From the NCBI RefSeq assembly GCF_018215265.2, contig NZ_CP136562.1, forward strand, positions 868,001-932,000: DNA of 64,000 nt, in the 5' to 3' direction. Shown piece after piece: positions 52,507-60,841 of this stretch. Position 1 is the stretch's first letter. The number at the start of each line of letters is the position of its first letter. Under the pieces are notes generated by a model that saw nothing but the letters and a program-made list of their open reading frames with translations, was not told the origin of the DNA and ran no database searches. Made by a program: the position numbers and the translations under genes. The DNA is from Paenarthrobacter sp. GOM3 (GTDB taxonomy: Bacteria > Actinomycetota > Actinomycetes > Actinomycetales > Micrococcaceae).

Positions 52507-53703
52507 ATGTCCACGACCGCGCTGGAACAACGGCTGTACGCCGTGGGGGACTGGTACGACGCCGAAGCGCTCCTCACTACCGGGGAAAGTGCAGTGCTTG
52601 CCCGGCTCCGGGACTTCCTGGACGCCGAGGCGAAGCCGTTGCTGGCCGAGTACTGGGAACGCGGCGAATTCCCGCAGCAATTGGCGCAACCGTTGATCGA
52701 CCTTGAGCTGATGGAACCGTTCGACACTCCTGCCCGGGGCATTTATCAGGGTTTCCGGATCTTCGAACTCGCCCGGACCGATGCTTCCCTGGCTACCTGG
52801 TACACCGCGCAGGCAGGTTTGTTCCGGACCGCGATCCGGGTGGGCGCATCAGAGGAACAACAGCGCGAGTGGATGCCCCGCGTGGTGGACTTTTCACTCA
52901 AGGGTGTCTTCTCGTTGACCGAACCGGAGCACGGTTCGGACATTGCCGGCGGACTGGCCACCACGGCCCGGTTTGAAGAAGATTCCGACGGCGGAACATG
53001 GGTTCTGGACGGCGCCAAGCGTTGGATCGGGGGCGCCTCAACTGCGGATGTGCTGTGTGTGTTTGCCCGGGACGTCGCCGATGGACAGGTCAAGGCCTTC
53101 CTCGTGGACCGAACCGCCGCCGGGGTCAGCCTGGAGAAAATCACGGGCAAGACGTCCCTGCGGATGATGCAGAATGCGCACATCACCCTTGACGGTGTCC
53201 GCGTCCCGGAAGCCATGCGCCTTCACAACGTGAACTCGTTCAAGGACGTTGCGGCGATGCTGCGTGCCATGCGCTCGGACGTTGCCTGGATCGCCTCCGG
53301 GGTACAGGCCGGGGCGTTCGAAGCCGCACTGGCGTACGTCAAGGAACGCCAGCAGTTCGGCCGGTCGCTCGGTTCCTTCCAACTGGTGCAGGAAAAACTG
53401 GCCCGGATGCTAGGCAACCTCACTGCATCCCTCTCCCTCGTGGTGCGGCTGACTGAACAGCAGGCCGCTGGGATCGTGAGGGACCAGGACTCGGCCCTGG
53501 CCAAAATGCAGACCAGCCTGCTGATGCGCGAAACCGTCGCATTGGCCCGCGAAGTGGTGGGCGGCAACGGCATTACGCTCGCCGCCGACGTCGCGCGTTT
53601 CCACGCCGACGCAGAAGCTGTCTATTCGTACGAGGGCACCCACGAAATCAACGCCCTCATCATCGGCCGCGCCCTCACGGGCGAGAGTGCCTTCACCCGC
53701 TAA
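52507..53703 (+). CDS. Acyl-CoA dehydrogenase
   Basis: 398 residues from ATG at 52507; a GTG at 52498 overlaps the previous gene end. The FAD-binding region has FSLTEPEHGSDIAGG and WVLDGAKRWIGG. The C-terminal helical domain ends with YEGTHEINALIIGRALTG, whose Glu is the usual catalytic base position. It would desaturate dihydro compounds (3-arylpropionyl-CoA) to cinnamoyl-CoA. The C. glutamicum phd cluster also has an acyl-CoA dehydrogenase gene. Confidence 0.88.
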   Translation: MSTTALEQRLYAVGDWYDAEALLTTGESAVLARLRDFLDAEAKPLLAEYWERGEFPQQLAQPLIDLELMEPFDTPARGIYQGFRIFELARTDASLATWYTAQAGLFRTAIRVGASEEQQREWMPRVVDFSLKGVFSLTEPEHGSDIAGGLATTARFEEDSDGGTWVLDGAKRWIGGASTADVLCVFARDVADGQVKAFLVDRTAAGVSLEKITGKTSLRMMQNAHITLDGVRVPEAMRLHNVNSFKDVAAMLRAMRSDVAWIASGVQAGAFEAALAYVKERQQFGRSLGSFQLVQEKLARMLGNLTASLSLVVRLTEQQAAGIVRDQDSALAKMQTSLLMRETVALAREVVGGNGITLAADVARFHADAEAVYSYEGTHEINALIIGRALTGESAFTR

Positions 53704-53734
53704 ATCTCTGCAAACAACAACACAGGAGGCAACG

Positions 53735-54190
53735 ATGCCCAATCTCGTCGTCGATTTCGACACCCTGCTCACCATGTCCGGCAAGGACCTCGGCACCACC
53801 GACTACCGCGAAATCACCCAACAGCAAATCAACCTGTTCGCCGACGCCACGGACGACCAGCAATGGATCCACACTGACCCCGAACGCGCCAAGGACGGCC
53901 CCTTCGGCGCCCCGATCGCGCACGGTTTCCTCACCCTTTCCCTGATCATTCCGTTCTGGGGAGAGCTGTTCGACGTGGACGGGGTCACCACCAAGGTCAA
54001 CTACGGCCTGGACAAGGTCCGTTTCACGTCGCCGGTGAAAGTCGGCTCCAAAGTCCGCATGAACGGCACAATCGCCGAGGTCACCGAAGTCAAGGGCGGC
54101 GCCCAAATCAAGGTCAACGCCACCATCGAAATCGAAGGCCAGGAACGCCCCGCCGTCGTGGCCGAATTCCTCGCACGCTTCTACAAGTAA
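53735..54190 (+). CDS. couM: MaoC-family enoyl-CoA hydratase (CouM-like)
   Basis: 151 residues from ATG at 53735 with AGGAGG five bases before; the longer open frame has no ribosome site. The hot-dog hydratase motif is DDQQWIHTDPERAKDGPFGAPIAHGFLTLS, whose Asp and His act in hydration (residues about 40-69). It would hydrate the cinnamoyl-CoA double bond. It lies between the acyl-CoA dehydrogenase and the transporter. Confidence 0.85.
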   Translation: MPNLVVDFDTLLTMSGKDLGTTDYREITQQQINLFADATDDQQWIHTDPERAKDGPFGAPIAHGFLTLSLIIPFWGELFDVDGVTTKVNYGLDKVRFTSPVKVGSKVRMNGTIAEVTEVKGGAQIKVNATIEIEGQERPAVVAEFLARFYK

Positions 54191-54231
54191 ACCCTCCACC
54201 AGCAATTTCCCTCCTCTCCCAAGGAACAGCC

Positions 54232-55557
54232 ATGTCAGGACACACTGCGCTCGCATCTTCGAGCACGGCCGCCAAGCGCAAAGAAGCGCGTACGGTCATC
54301 TTGTCCAGCTATCTGGGCAGCACCATCGAGTTCTACGACTTCCTGCTGTACGCAACAGCCGCGGCCGTTGCCTTTCCCAAAGTCTTCTTTGCCGGCACGG
54401 ACGAATGGGTTGGAGTGGTGGCCGCCTACGCCACCTTCGCGGCCGGCTACGTCGCCCGGCCTTTGGGCGGCATCATCTTCGGCCACTTCGGCGACCGCAT
54501 CGGCCGAAAAGGGATGCTCATCGTCTCGATGGCCATGATGGGCATCGCCTCCACGTTGATCGGCCTGATCCCGGGAGCGAACGTTATTGGTCCTTGGGGC
54601 GCCGTGCTCCTGGTGGTCCTACGCGTCTGCCAGGGCATCGCCGTCGGAGGTGAATGGGGCGGTGCCGCGCTGATGGCGCTGGAACATTCAGACCCCAAGC
54701 GTCGAGGTTTCGCGGCGTCGTTCGTCAACGCTGGCGCGCCCACGGGTGCCGTCCTGGGAACAGTGGTCATGGGCATCTTCTCTGCCCTCCCTCAGGACGC
54801 ATTCCTTGCGTGGGGTTGGCGTGTGCCGTTCCTGCTGTCCTTCGTGCTCCTGATCGTCGGCATGTTCGTGCGGCTCCGTGTCTCCGAAAGCCCGATCTTC
54901 GCTGAAGCCGTGGCCAAGGAAAGCGCACAAGGAACCAAGCGCAAGATCCCGCTGCTGGAAGTGCTGCGGCGTCCGAAGGCCCTGATCATGATCATGTTCG
55001 CCGGTGCTGCCGGGTTCGGACTGCAGGTAGTTCTGCCCACATTCTCCGTCACCTACGCGGTCTCCAAGGGCGCACCCCAGCAGGGCGTGCTCTATGCCTT
55101 CGCGGGAGCTTCGGCCATTTCCATTCTGTTCGTCCTCCTGGGCGGAAGATTGTCGGACCGTTTCGGACGGCGTCCAGTGATGGTCACCGGGTTGGCTTTG
55201 TTCATCCTGTACCTGTTCCCCATGTTCGGGATGCTCGGCTCGGGCAACATCGCCATGATCTTCCTGGCCTTCACCGTTGCCCTGATCCTGCACTCCTCCC
55301 TTTACGGGCCGCTGGCCGCGTTCGTTTCCGAGCAGTTCGGCACCACCAACCGCTACACCGGTGCCGCGGTGGGCTACCAGTTAGCCACCCTGATCGGTGC
55401 CGGCTTCACCCCGGGCATCGTAGCTGGCCTCTACAAGGACGCGGGGCAGAGCATCGTCCCCGTGGTGGTGTTCCTCTCGGCAATGTCCTTGGTGTCGATT
55501 GTCTTCATCCTGCTGACGCGGGAGTCTAAGAACAACGACCTTTCAACGGTCAGTTAG
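54232..55557 (+). CDS. couT: MHS-family MFS transporter (CouT-like)
   Basis: 441 residues with twelve membrane segments. The MHS signatures are GSTIEFYDFLLYATAA, the loop GHFGDRIGRKGML and CQGIAVGGEWGGAALMALEH. AAGGAA precedes the ATG. The operon context suggests uptake of a phenylpropanoid acid with protons. It is related to, but clearly different from, the MHS protein at 30260-31594. Confidence 0.87.
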   Translation: MSGHTALASSSTAAKRKEARTVILSSYLGSTIEFYDFLLYATAAAVAFPKVFFAGTDEWVGVVAAYATFAAGYVARPLGGIIFGHFGDRIGRKGMLIVSMAMMGIASTLIGLIPGANVIGPWGAVLLVVLRVCQGIAVGGEWGGAALMALEHSDPKRRGFAASFVNAGAPTGAVLGTVVMGIFSALPQDAFLAWGWRVPFLLSFVLLIVGMFVRLRVSESPIFAEAVAKESAQGTKRKIPLLEVLRRPKALIMIMFAGAAGFGLQVVLPTFSVTYAVSKGAPQQGVLYAFAGASAISILFVLLGGRLSDRFGRRPVMVTGLALFILYLFPMFGMLGSGNIAMIFLAFTVALILHSSLYGPLAAFVSEQFGTTNRYTGAAVGYQLATLIGAGFTPGIVAGLYKDAGQSIVPVVVFLSAMSLVSIVFILLTRESKNNDLSTVS

Positions 55558-55568
55558 GAGTACGGACC

Positions 55569-57119
55569 ATGGACAACAACGGAGTTGGATCCTGGCTGCA
55601 CCGCCGCCGTGCCAAGTCCGGGGCCAAAGCGGCCCTCGTCTCCGGCAGCCACATCCTGGGCTACGACGAACTCTCCACCCGCACGGATCGCCTGGCAAAT
55701 GCACTGGTTGCCCGGGGTGTGGGCAAGGGGGACCGGGTGGCTTACCTCGGGGAAAACCACCCCTCATTCGTGGAGACCTTCTTTGCCTGCGGGCTGGTCG
55801 GGGCCATCTTCGTGCCCTTGAACACACGCTTGACCGCCCCCGAACTCCAGTTCCAGTTGCAGGATTCAGGCTCACGGCTCCTGGTTAACGCTTCCGCTTT
55901 GGAGGTCGTGGCGGGTGCGTCCACGGCGGGAACCGAGGTCACCCACCGCCTAGTTGTGGGCTCCGACGGCGACGCCGAAGGGCCCGACGCTGCGCTGCCA
56001 CCCGGCGTCGAGCATTATGGCGACGTGATTGACGCGGCGGGCGACACGCCCCTGGATGTGGCGGTGACCCTGGACGACGGCGCCATGATCCTTTACACCT
56101 CCGGCACCACGGGCAAGCCAAAAGGTGCGCTGTTGACGCACGGCAACATCACTTGGAACTGCATCAACACGGTGGTGGACATGGACCTGAACCGCAACGA
56201 CGTGGCCCTCATGATCTCGCCCCTGTTCCACGTGGCGTCCCTGGACATGGGCTTGCTGCCGATGCTGCTCAAGGGCGCCACCGTGGTTCTTGAAGCGAAA
56301 TTCGACGCCGGACGGGTCCTGGAACTGGTGGCCGAGCACAAAGTCACCACGCTCAACGGCGTCCCCACCACCTTCCAGATGCTTTGCGACCATCCGGAAT
56401 GGTCGACGGCGGACCTCAGCTCCCTGGACAAGCTCACCTGCGGCGGTTCTGCGGTTCCGCAACGTGTGCTGGACGCCTATGAGGAGCGCGGTATCGGTTT
56501 CACCAGTTGCTATGGGATGACCGAAACCGCACCCGGGGCTACGATGCTGCCGGTTTCCCGGTCGAAGGAAAAGGCCGGATCCGCGGGATTGCCGCATTTC
56601 TTCACGGATGTGCGGATCGCTGATCCCCTGGGCGGTGTTGCTGCTCGCGGCGCGGTGGGGGAGATCCAGATCTCCGGCCCCAACGTCATCAAGGAGTACT
56701 GGAACCGACCAGAGGCCACCGCCGACAGTTACGCGGACTCTTCCTGGTTCCGCTCGGGCGACATGGGCCACCAGGACGACGAAGGCTTCCTCTTCGTCTC
56801 GGACCGGATCAAGGACATGATCATTTCCGGCGGTGAAAACATCTACCCGGCCGAGGTGGAGGCTGCCATTGCGGAGTTGTCTGCTGTGGGGAGTGTTGCC
56901 GTGATCGGAGTTGCCGACGACAAATGGGGTGAAGTGCCCCGGGCCATCGTCACCCTGCGCGAGGGTAAAACCCTGACGGAGGAGCAACTGCGTTCGCACT
57001 TGGAAGGGCGCCTGGCCCGGTACAAGATCCCCAAGTCCGTGGTGTTCGTCGAGGAAATGCCGCGGACGGCCAGCGGGAAAATCCGCAAAATGGATCTGCG
57101 GAAGCAATTCGCTCAATAA
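55569..57119 (+). CDS. couL: Acyl-CoA synthetase, AMP-forming (CouL-like)
   Basis: 516 residues from ATG at 55569 (AGGAG eight bases before). The AMP-binding signature is ILYTSGTTGKPKGALLTHGN; other landmarks are CYGMTETAPGATML, WFRSGDMGHQDDEGFLFVSDRIKDMI and the catalytic lysine near PRTASGKIRK. In context it activates hydroxycinnamic or dihydrocinnamic acids to CoA thioesters as the first step of side-chain shortening. It is the last gene of the operon, 11 bases after the transporter. Confidence 0.85.
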   Translation: MDNNGVGSWLHRRRAKSGAKAALVSGSHILGYDELSTRTDRLANALVARGVGKGDRVAYLGENHPSFVETFFACGLVGAIFVPLNTRLTAPELQFQLQDSGSRLLVNASALEVVAGASTAGTEVTHRLVVGSDGDAEGPDAALPPGVEHYGDVIDAAGDTPLDVAVTLDDGAMILYTSGTTGKPKGALLTHGNITWNCINTVVDMDLNRNDVALMISPLFHVASLDMGLLPMLLKGATVVLEAKFDAGRVLELVAEHKVTTLNGVPTTFQMLCDHPEWSTADLSSLDKLTCGGSAVPQRVLDAYEERGIGFTSCYGMTETAPGATMLPVSRSKEKAGSAGLPHFFTDVRIADPLGGVAARGAVGEIQISGPNVIKEYWNRPEATADSYADSSWFRSGDMGHQDDEGFLFVSDRIKDMIISGGENIYPAEVEAAIAELSAVGSVAVIGVADDKWGEVPRAIVTLREGKTLTEEQLRSHLEGRLARYKIPKSVVFVEEMPRTASGKIRKMDLRKQFAQ

Positions 57120-57134
57120 AGGTCCCCGGCCCCT

Positions 57135-57216
57135 GGACGCTCTCTCACGTCCCGCCTGTTTGATGGGGACGCTCTCTCACGTCCCGCCTGTTTGATGGGG
57201 ACGCTCTCTCACGTCC
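57135..57216 (+). repeat. 32-base tandem repeat, two full and one partial unit
   Basis: Units at 57135-57166 and 57167-57198 are identical; the third copy (57199-57216) has the first 18 bases only. Each unit begins GGACGCTCTCTCACGTCC, which can pair through GGACG/CGTCC around an eight-base loop. The array lies 15 bases behind the acyl-CoA synthetase stop. Confidence 0.9.
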
Positions 57217-57226
57217 AAAGGATTGC

Positions 57227-57277
57227 TGAGTGAGGGTTTGGGGGAAGGGGGTGGTTTGTGAGTGAGGGTTTGGGGGA
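57227..57277 (+). repeat. Second direct repeat with the same 32-base period
   Basis: TGAGTGAGGGTTTGGGGGA occurs at 57227-57245 and 57259-57277, again 32 bases apart. The stretch is G-rich on the plus strand. No gene is seen between 57120 and 57407. Confidence 0.85.
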
Positions 57278-57407
57278 GACACAATCCGTCAACAGGCTAA
57301 ATCCGGGTTAACTTTGTCCATCAAACTGCTTTATTGGCTCCGGGGGCATTACGATAAGGCACGACTCATCACCTGAGCGCGTCAAACCTAAACCGGGGGA
57401 ATTACCA

Positions 57408-57902
57408 ATGAGCACTTACCCGCAACAACCTCAACAGACCCAGCCCTACGCCGCACAAGCCGGCGAGCCGCCGCTGTGGGCTCCCTACTACGGCGCCCCG
57501 ATCGGCGCAGCAGTCAAGCGTTTCTTCAAGAAGTACACCGCCTTCAACGGCCGCGCCAGCCGCAGTGAATACTGGTGGGTTGCACTGGTCCTGGGCGTCG
57601 TCGGCTTCGTTCTTCAGTTGCTCACCGGCATTCTCGGTGCAGCAGGTGCGACGGTCGACTCCAGCGGAAACTCCGTTCCGGGGCCGGGCGCAGTGGTCGG
57701 GCTTATCCTGATTGTCGTTTTCTACCTGGCTGTCCTGATCCCGTCCATCGCCCTGCTGGTTCGTCGCCTTCACGATGGCAACTTCAGTGGCTGGCTCGTC
57801 CTCATCGGCCTGATTCCGGGCCTCGGCGGACTGGCACTGTTGGTCTTTTCGCTCCTGCCGTCCAACCCGGCCGGCCAGCGTTTCGACCAGCCGACGGCCT
57901 AG
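57408..57902 (+). CDS. DUF805 membrane protein
   Basis: 164 residues with GGGGGA upstream. A Gln/Pro-rich cytoplasmic tail of about 35 residues leads to FKKYTAFNGRASRSEYWW, the DUF805 hallmark. Three to four membrane helices follow, and the conserved LVRRLHDGNFSGWLVLIGLIPG lies between the last two. The function is unknown. It is monocistronic with a terminator. Confidence 0.88.
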   Translation: MSTYPQQPQQTQPYAAQAGEPPLWAPYYGAPIGAAVKRFFKKYTAFNGRASRSEYWWVALVLGVVGFVLQLLTGILGAAGATVDSSGNSVPGPGAVVGLILIVVFYLAVLIPSIALLVRRLHDGNFSGWLVLIGLIPGLGGLALLVFSLLPSNPAGQRFDQPTA

Positions 57903-57921
57903 TCTTACACGCACCAAACAG

Positions 57922-57953
57922 AAGGGGCGGCACCCAGTGTGCCGTCCCTTTTG
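57922..57953 (+). terminator. Intrinsic terminator of the DUF805 gene
   Basis: The stem GGGGCGGCAC/GTGCCGTCCC (one G-T pair) with a five-base loop is followed by TTTTG, 21 bases after the stop. Confidence 0.85.
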
Positions 57954-58034
57954 CGTGCCCGGCCTGCACCCGCCATCGGGTCCGGCATGACATGCTGTGA
58001 CTGACGCGGACCGTCCCCAACGACGAGGAGTGCC

Positions 58035-59240
58035 ATGTCCACACGAAGCATCAAGCGCGCCGCGGTGGTTGGGGGCGGGATCATCGGCGTCGCCGTGGCC
58101 AGGGAGCTTGCCAAAACGCTCGACGACGTCCAGGTCACCGTTTATGAGAAGGAAGACCGCCTCGCGGCCCACCAGACCGGGCACAACTCAGGGGTTGTCC
58201 ACGCAGGCCTCTACTACGAACCCGGCGGCCTGAAAGGCCGGTTGTGCCGCCGTGGAGTGCAACTGCTCCAGGAATTTTGCGCTGCCAAGGGACTTCCCTA
58301 CGAGGCTTGCGGGAAACTGGTCATCGCCCAAACGCCCGAGGAGCAGAAGCGCCTGGACAACATCTTCGCCCGTGCCACGGCCAACGGGGTCCCCGGAGCA
58401 CGGATGTTGCGCGGTGACCAGATACCCGAGGTGGAGCCGAACGCCGTCGGGCTTTCTGCTTTGCACTCACCCGAAACGGCGATCGTCGACTACGCAGCTA
58501 TCACCGAAGCGCTCGCCGACGACGTCCGCGCCGCCGGCGGGACCATCCGCCTTGGGACGGAGGTGACGTCGCTGGAACAGCAGGGGAGCGGCGTGGTGGT
58601 GGCCACGAAAGACGGCACCGAACACTATGACCTGGTGGTTACGTGCGCAGGCCTTCAATCCGACCGCCTCGCCAAAGCAACCGGAGAGCCCCCGACTCCG
58701 CGGATTGTGCCTTTCTTCGGACAATACTTCCTTCTGGGGCGCGAAGCCAAGGAGCACGTGAAGGGCCTGATTTATCCGGTGCCGGACCCGAAGCATCCTT
58801 TCCTCGGCGTGCACCTGACCAAACGCATAGACGGCGAAATGATGCTGGGCCCCAATGCGTTTATCTCCTTTGGGCGTGAATCCTACGCTTGGAAAAACGT
58901 CAATCTCCGCGACGTCCTTGATTACACGCTCTTTCCCGGATTCTGGAATTTTGCCCGGCACAATGTGCCGTCTGCTGCCCGGGAATTCCAGACCGTCATC
59001 AGCAAGAAAAAGTTCATCCGTGAAGCAATGCGATTCGTGCCCTCGCTCGAGGGTGCCAGCGTCCTGCCGGGTACGCGCGGAGTACGCGCCCAGGCCATGA
59101 ACGGAGACGGTTCGCTGGTGGACGACTTTGTGATTGCACGACGCCGGGACACGGTGATGGTGCGCAACGCACCTTCGCCGGGGGCGACGTCGTCGATGGC
59201 CATTGCGGAGTACATCGTTGAGCAGGCACTGGCGGACTGA
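58035..59240 (+). CDS. lhgO: L-2-hydroxyglutarate oxidase (LhgO-type FAD oxidoreductase)
   Basis: 401 residues with GAGGAG before the ATG. The FAD-binding motif is VVGGGIIGVAVARELAK, followed by the family signature HQTGHNSGVVHAGLYYEPGGLKGRLCRRG. Later landmarks are TCAGLQSDRLA, KHPFLGVHLTKRIDGEMMLGPNAF and GVRAQAMNGDGSLVDDFV. It oxidises L-2-hydroxyglutarate to 2-oxoglutarate, passing electrons to quinone or oxygen. It is monocistronic. Confidence 0.92.
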   Translation: MSTRSIKRAAVVGGGIIGVAVARELAKTLDDVQVTVYEKEDRLAAHQTGHNSGVVHAGLYYEPGGLKGRLCRRGVQLLQEFCAAKGLPYEACGKLVIAQTPEEQKRLDNIFARATANGVPGARMLRGDQIPEVEPNAVGLSALHSPETAIVDYAAITEALADDVRAAGGTIRLGTEVTSLEQQGSGVVVATKDGTEHYDLVVTCAGLQSDRLAKATGEPPTPRIVPFFGQYFLLGREAKEHVKGLIYPVPDPKHPFLGVHLTKRIDGEMMLGPNAFISFGRESYAWKNVNLRDVLDYTLFPGFWNFARHNVPSAAREFQTVISKKKFIREAMRFVPSLEGASVLPGTRGVRAQAMNGDGSLVDDFVIARRRDTVMVRNAPSPGATSSMAIAEYIVEQALAD

Positions 59241-59663
59241 ACACAGCAGGGCCTGACAGTTAACAAGCCCGTGACGTACCTGAAACCGCCCCGGACCACG
59301 CGGCGGATAGCGTGGCCGCATGATCGCATCGACTCTTGGAGGCTGGGCCGCCACCGTGCTCGCCAAGCTGGGCTCCGTGATTGAAGCCGCTTACGAGATG
59401 GACTGCGCTGGGCCGGACTCGGGGAACCCCGGATCCGGCGCCGCGGATCTGACGTGGTTGCCGGCACTCAGCGGGGTGACCGTTGCAGGTTCGCAAGCCA
59501 TTCAGTCCCACGCTTCAAGGCCGGGTATATAACCCTCGGACGTGTCGGAAAGCCTAAGAATGTTGCGTTGGGCACAGTTTTCGTAAATCGCGGGTGCCAT
59601 GCCCTAAACTGCATCACTGAGGTGCCGGAATAGGCACTATGCAGCAACGAAAGCGAACACTCA
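59241..59663. other. Intergenic stretch without a convincing gene
   Basis: A 70-codon open frame (59320-59532) has no ribosome site and no recognisable features. The last 100 bases form the upstream region of the DUF4193 gene; TAAACT at 59605-59610 is a possible -10 element, without a clear -35. Nothing else stands out. Confidence 0.5.
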
Positions 59664-59966
59664 ATGGCTACTGATTACGACGCCCCGCGCAAGACAGAAG
59701 AAGAGTCTCCCGCTGAATCGCTTGAGGCCCTCCAGGCATCCCGTGGCGGCGGTGCACAGACCGCGGTCATCGACGTTGAAGACATCGACACCGCCGAAGG
59801 AATCGACCTTCCCGGCGCTGACCTTTCGGGCGAAGAGCTGACCGTCATTGTGGTCCCTGAGCAGTCCGACGAATTCACCTGTGGTTCCTGTTTCCTGGTC
59901 CGCCACCGGTCGCAGGTGGCTTTGGAAAAGAACGGTTTGAAGTACTGCAAGGACTGCGAAGGCTAG
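59664..59966 (+). CDS. DUF4193 zinc-ribbon-like actinobacterial protein
   Basis: 100 residues. The acidic, Glu/Ser-rich N-terminal half precedes a conserved C-terminal segment. Two cysteine pairs, CGSC and CKDC, are separated by about 20 residues (TCGSCFLVRHRSQVA to YCKDCEG), suggesting a zinc site. The family is nearly restricted to actinobacteria; RNA polymerase or transcription roles have been guessed but are not established. Confidence 0.92.
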   Translation: MATDYDAPRKTEEESPAESLEALQASRGGGAQTAVIDVEDIDTAEGIDLPGADLSGEELTVIVVPEQSDEFTCGSCFLVRHRSQVALEKNGLKYCKDCEG

Positions 59967-59974
59967 GTAACGCC

Positions 59975-60023
59975 GGGGTCTCGTTATCTTCGATCACGAA
60001 CAAAGGTATGGAGACCCCATTTT
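59975..60023 (+). terminator. Terminator of the DUF4193 gene
   Basis: GGGGTCTC (59975-59982) pairs with GAGACCCC (60011-60018), followed by ATTTT. The loop is large (28 bases) and partly self-complementary. Confidence 0.65.
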
Positions 60024-60182
60024 CGGCCCTTGAACACCGCCTGCAGTGCCCCGCCATGACCCTCCCGTAACCGAGCGGCGCACCCTTTAACGGTTGCGTG
60101 CCGAAGCGGCCACAACCCGCCCCAAGCCCCTCCCGGCCTCCTAATGTTGAAGTATCAACGTAGCCTGAAGGGGGCACAAAAA

Positions 60183-60728
60183 ATGAGGAAATTGGGAGCG
60201 GGTTTGGCGGCCGTGGTGGCAACAGCCGGACTCGGTCTGGTGGCGCCGGGACCAGCCTCGGCAGCCACATATTGCGGTATCTCATGGGGTTCACTGGCTA
60301 AGGCCGATTCCGATATGAGCGCCGCCAACGTCACAGGCGTCCGCACCGGCCAGCAGCCGTGCTTCGACCGCCTGGTGATCGATATGGCCGGGAAGGTTGC
60401 CGGCTACTCCGTGCAGTATGTTCCGGTGGTGACCCAGGACCCCACCGGCTTCCCCATCCCGGTGCTGGGGGACGCGGACCTGCAGGTGGTTGTGACGGCG
60501 CCGTCGTACAACCAGGGCGGCCAGCCCACCTATGAACCCGCGGCCAAGGCGGAACTGTCCAACGTTTCCGGTTACCAGACGTTCCGGCAGGTGGTCTTCG
60601 CGGGCAGCTTCGAAGGAACCACCAGCATTGGGCTGGGTGTCCGTGCCCGGCTTCCGTTCAGGGTTCTCACCTTGGACGGGCCCGACGGCGGGTCCCGACT
60701 GGTAGTGGACGTCGCCCACCACTGGTGA
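60183..60728 (+). CDS. Secreted AMIN-like-domain protein
   Basis: 181 residues from ATG at 60183 (AAGGGGG nine bases before). A signal peptide (MRKLGAGLAAVVATAGLGLV... to ASA-ATYC) marks export. The mature part is beta-rich with the actinobacterial AMIN-like pattern: YCGISWGSLAK, RTGQQPCFDRLVIDMAGK and the C-terminal FRVLTLDGPDGGSRLVVDVAHHW. Two cysteines could form one disulfide. It may bind cell-wall components; the role is unknown. Confidence 0.85.
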   Translation: MRKLGAGLAAVVATAGLGLVAPGPASAATYCGISWGSLAKADSDMSAANVTGVRTGQQPCFDRLVIDMAGKVAGYSVQYVPVVTQDPTGFPIPVLGDADLQVVVTAPSYNQGGQPTYEPAAKAELSNVSGYQTFRQVVFAGSFEGTTSIGLGVRARLPFRVLTLDGPDGGSRLVVDVAHHW

Positions 60729-60741
60729 TCGGGACGGCTGC

Positions 60742-60830
60742 GGCTCGCCAAAACGCGGGAAAGCGGCCAGTTCGCGGGAAACTTCCCTGCGAGCTGGCCG
60801 CTTTCCCACGAACTCGGCGGAACGCGAGCC
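60742..60830. terminator. Long bidirectional inverted repeat between convergent genes
   Basis: The inner 19-base stem, starting GGGAAAGCGGCCAG at 60757 and closing at 60807, has one G-T pair. The loop is itself self-complementary (GGGAA/TTCCC). Outer arms GGCTCGC (60742-60748) and GCGAGCC (60824-60830) extend the structure. It ends transcription from both the AMIN-like gene and the permease gene. Confidence 0.75.
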
Positions 60831-60841
60831 TGGGGGACCGG

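Noticed and set aside
57234..57276. A possible G-quadruplex
   Set aside because: G-runs are present, but the fourth run of three is 14 bases away; a stable three-tetrad structure is not clearly supported.
57135..57277. A possible CRISPR array
   Set aside because: The repeats are directly adjacent without spacers, only two to three units, and no cas genes are in the window.
59320..59532. A 70-codon rightward open frame before the DUF4193 gene
   Set aside because: No ribosome site, no recognisable family; Gly/Ala/Ser-rich composition is expected by chance at this GC content.
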